64,000 nucleotides of DNA. Origin: Scylla paramamosain (lineage: Eukaryota > Arthropoda > Malacostraca > Decapoda > Portunidae). The translations under genes were made by a program, and so were the position numbers. Below are positions 62,740-64,000 of the stretch, piece after piece. Every line of letters begins with the position of its first letter. Position 1 is the stretch's first letter. Under the pieces are notes generated by a model. It worked only from the letters and a program-made list of their open reading frames with translations. It did not search any database and had not been told where the DNA came from. Where the stretch lies: NCBI RefSeq assembly GCF_035594125.1, contig NC_087173.1:2425486-2489485 (forward strand), read 5' to 3'.

Positions 62740-63140
62740 CAATATGTTTCAACGCCAGCCATCACGACAAACAGCCTCGCATCCATATTTCCTTTCGCAA
62801 CACATAACACAACACAACACACCTTTGTACAACACCCATTACGATAAGCAGTGTTGCATTCATCCTTGCCGTAATGCAAAACACCTTTCTACAACAACCA
62901 ATACGAGAAACAGTCTTGCAATTCGTCTGTCTTTTCACAACACACAAAGCAACACAAAACAACACAGCATACTTCTACAACAACGATAAGAACAAACCCC
63001 TCTCAGTCACTTATCGCAACACAAAACAAAACACCACTTTCACAACAACCATTACAACAAATTTTACCTTCCTCATCTCACAACACAACAGAACACATTG
63101 TTACAGCGCCCATCACGATAACCAGCCTCGCATTCATCAC
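62740..63140. repeat. Tandem array, about six diverged ~70-80 bp units
   Basis: Units combine an ACAACACAACACA-type segment, TTNTACAACANCCATNACGA and CAGCCTCGCATTCATC. The last unit (near 63,100) and the first (near 62,755) are the most alike. Confidence 0.8.
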
Positions 63141-63149
63141 CCACAAGAC

Positions 63150-63330
63150 TCCCGCACCGCAAACTGTGACTCACGGACAAAACCCCGGTGCGGACTGGCT
63201 GGCGGGGGTGCCACGGGGCGATCCTCCGCGGCACTGGGCCAAACGGGGGGACATGAAGCGGAAAACAGACGACAATAACAATACTGACCGAGCAAAGTTG
63301 CCGCCATATTAAGCCTTAAGGGCCATGTAG
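63150..63330. promoter_or_regulatory. CpG-rich island with YY1-like site
   Basis: Short GC-rich segment with GTTGCCGCCATATTAAG at about 63,297-63,313, where GCCGCCATATT fits the YY1 core on the minus strand. It might be a promoter of a gene outside the window; inference only. Confidence 0.2.
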
Positions 63331-64000
63331 GAACTGGCTCGCAGCAGGAGGGGACGAAGGAAGGAAGGAGTAAGAGAGAGAGAGAGAGAGAGAGAAGAGG
63401 AAGAGGGAAGGAAGTGAAGGGAGAGGCCACGGGAACTGGAGAGGACGGGAATGGACGAAGGAAAGAGTAAGAGGAGACTAGAAGGAAAGGGTTACGGGAA
63501 AAGAGGAAAGAGAAGGATGTGAAGGGAAATGACATGAGGACGGAAGAAAGAAGGAAGGAAGGAAGGAAGGAAAGAAAGAAAAAAAGGAAGGAAGGAAGGA
63601 AGAGGAGGATTGTAGAAGAAACTGACGGGAAATCCAGAAAGGGAAGGAACTGAAGGAAGAGGATACGAGGAAAAAAGAGGACACAACGAGAAATAAGAAA
63701 AAGGAGAGAAGGAAAAGGAAGACGATGAAGGAAGAGAGCATGAGGGAAGGAAAGGAAGGAAAAAAAGGAAAAGGAGAGAGGAAGGAAAAGATAATGAAGG
63801 AAGAGAACATGAGGGAAGGGAAGGAAACACGAAGATAAAAAAAGGAAAGGAAAATAGATAAATGGAAAGGAAGCGTGAAAGGGAGGAGAAGACAAAAGGA
63901 ACAGAAGAAAGAGAAACAAGGAAAGGAAAACAACTCAAGGAAAAGGAAGAAGATGGAAAGGCAAGAAAGAAAGGAACAGGAGGGAAGGAAGAAAGAGATG
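63331..64000. repeat. Purine-rich low-complexity sequence
   Basis: A/G-rich with (GAAG)n-type runs and a short (GA)n at 63,373-63,393. Long minus-strand frames (Phe/Ser/Leu-rich) are compositional. Confidence 0.85.

Noticed and set aside
63137..63938. Long minus-strand frames rich in Phe, Ser, Leu and Pro
   Set aside because: The region is purine-rich low-complexity DNA; all three frames are open because stops need balanced bases.

Overview
The window is animal nuclear DNA, most likely from a decapod crustacean (inference). It has long introns with GT..AG borders, a very high load of dinucleotide microsatellites, short inverted-repeat elements, and repeated copies of a non-LTR retrotransposon of a type common in crab genomes. 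There is no bacterial-type gene packing, and no CRISPR array, rRNA or convincing tRNA was seen. All three supported genes lie on the + strand.

Region 1 (1-about 16,460) holds the 3' part of a multiplexin gene (collagen XV/XVIII family). Twenty-one exons between 586 and 15050 join without a phase conflict into 943 codons: interrupted Gly-X-Y domains, the trimerisation segment, a hinge built partly from microexons, a complete four-cysteine endostatin domain, and an unusual acidic tail behind a KRRKRK cluster. The 5' end lies outside the window. Its introns carry inverted-repeat elements, small tandem repeats and a LINE relic.

Region 2 (about 16,460-27,355) is intergenic, with a nearly full-length but broken LINE copy (about 19,050-22,170) and a 5'-truncated copy (25,343-26,375). 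Region 3 (27,508-33,663) is a 2051-codon uninterrupted reading frame for a lysine/serine/arginine-rich protein with a degenerate RS-type tandem repeat and one cysteine cluster resembling a zinc ribbon; its function is not recognised. A third long LINE copy (about 35,640-37,753), with most of the reverse transcriptase deleted, follows it.

Region 4 (37,754-47,022) is repeat-rich and non-coding, with a few islands of complex sequence that may be regulatory. Region 5 (47,023-52,670) is the most unusual gene. It encodes a secreted kexin/furin-type proprotein convertase whose catalytic and P domains continue, in one open frame, into two Ig-like domains and the first half of a C-type lectin domain. 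The lectin part continues through two more phase-compatible exons. Two one-base homopolymer insertions interrupt the protease part as sequenced.

Region 6 (52,671-64,000) has no supported gene. It is dominated by (GA)n, (GT)n and (TA)n arrays, several minisatellites, and a perfect 44-bp inverted repeat around a long (TA)n array.

The clearest candidates for something undescribed are the convertase-Ig-lectin chimera, the short inverted-repeat element family that seems to seed microsatellites, and the use of microsatellites as splice signals. The three genes show no sign of forming one functional system. The only link is speculative: the multiplexin tail carries a basic cluster of the kind convertases cut.
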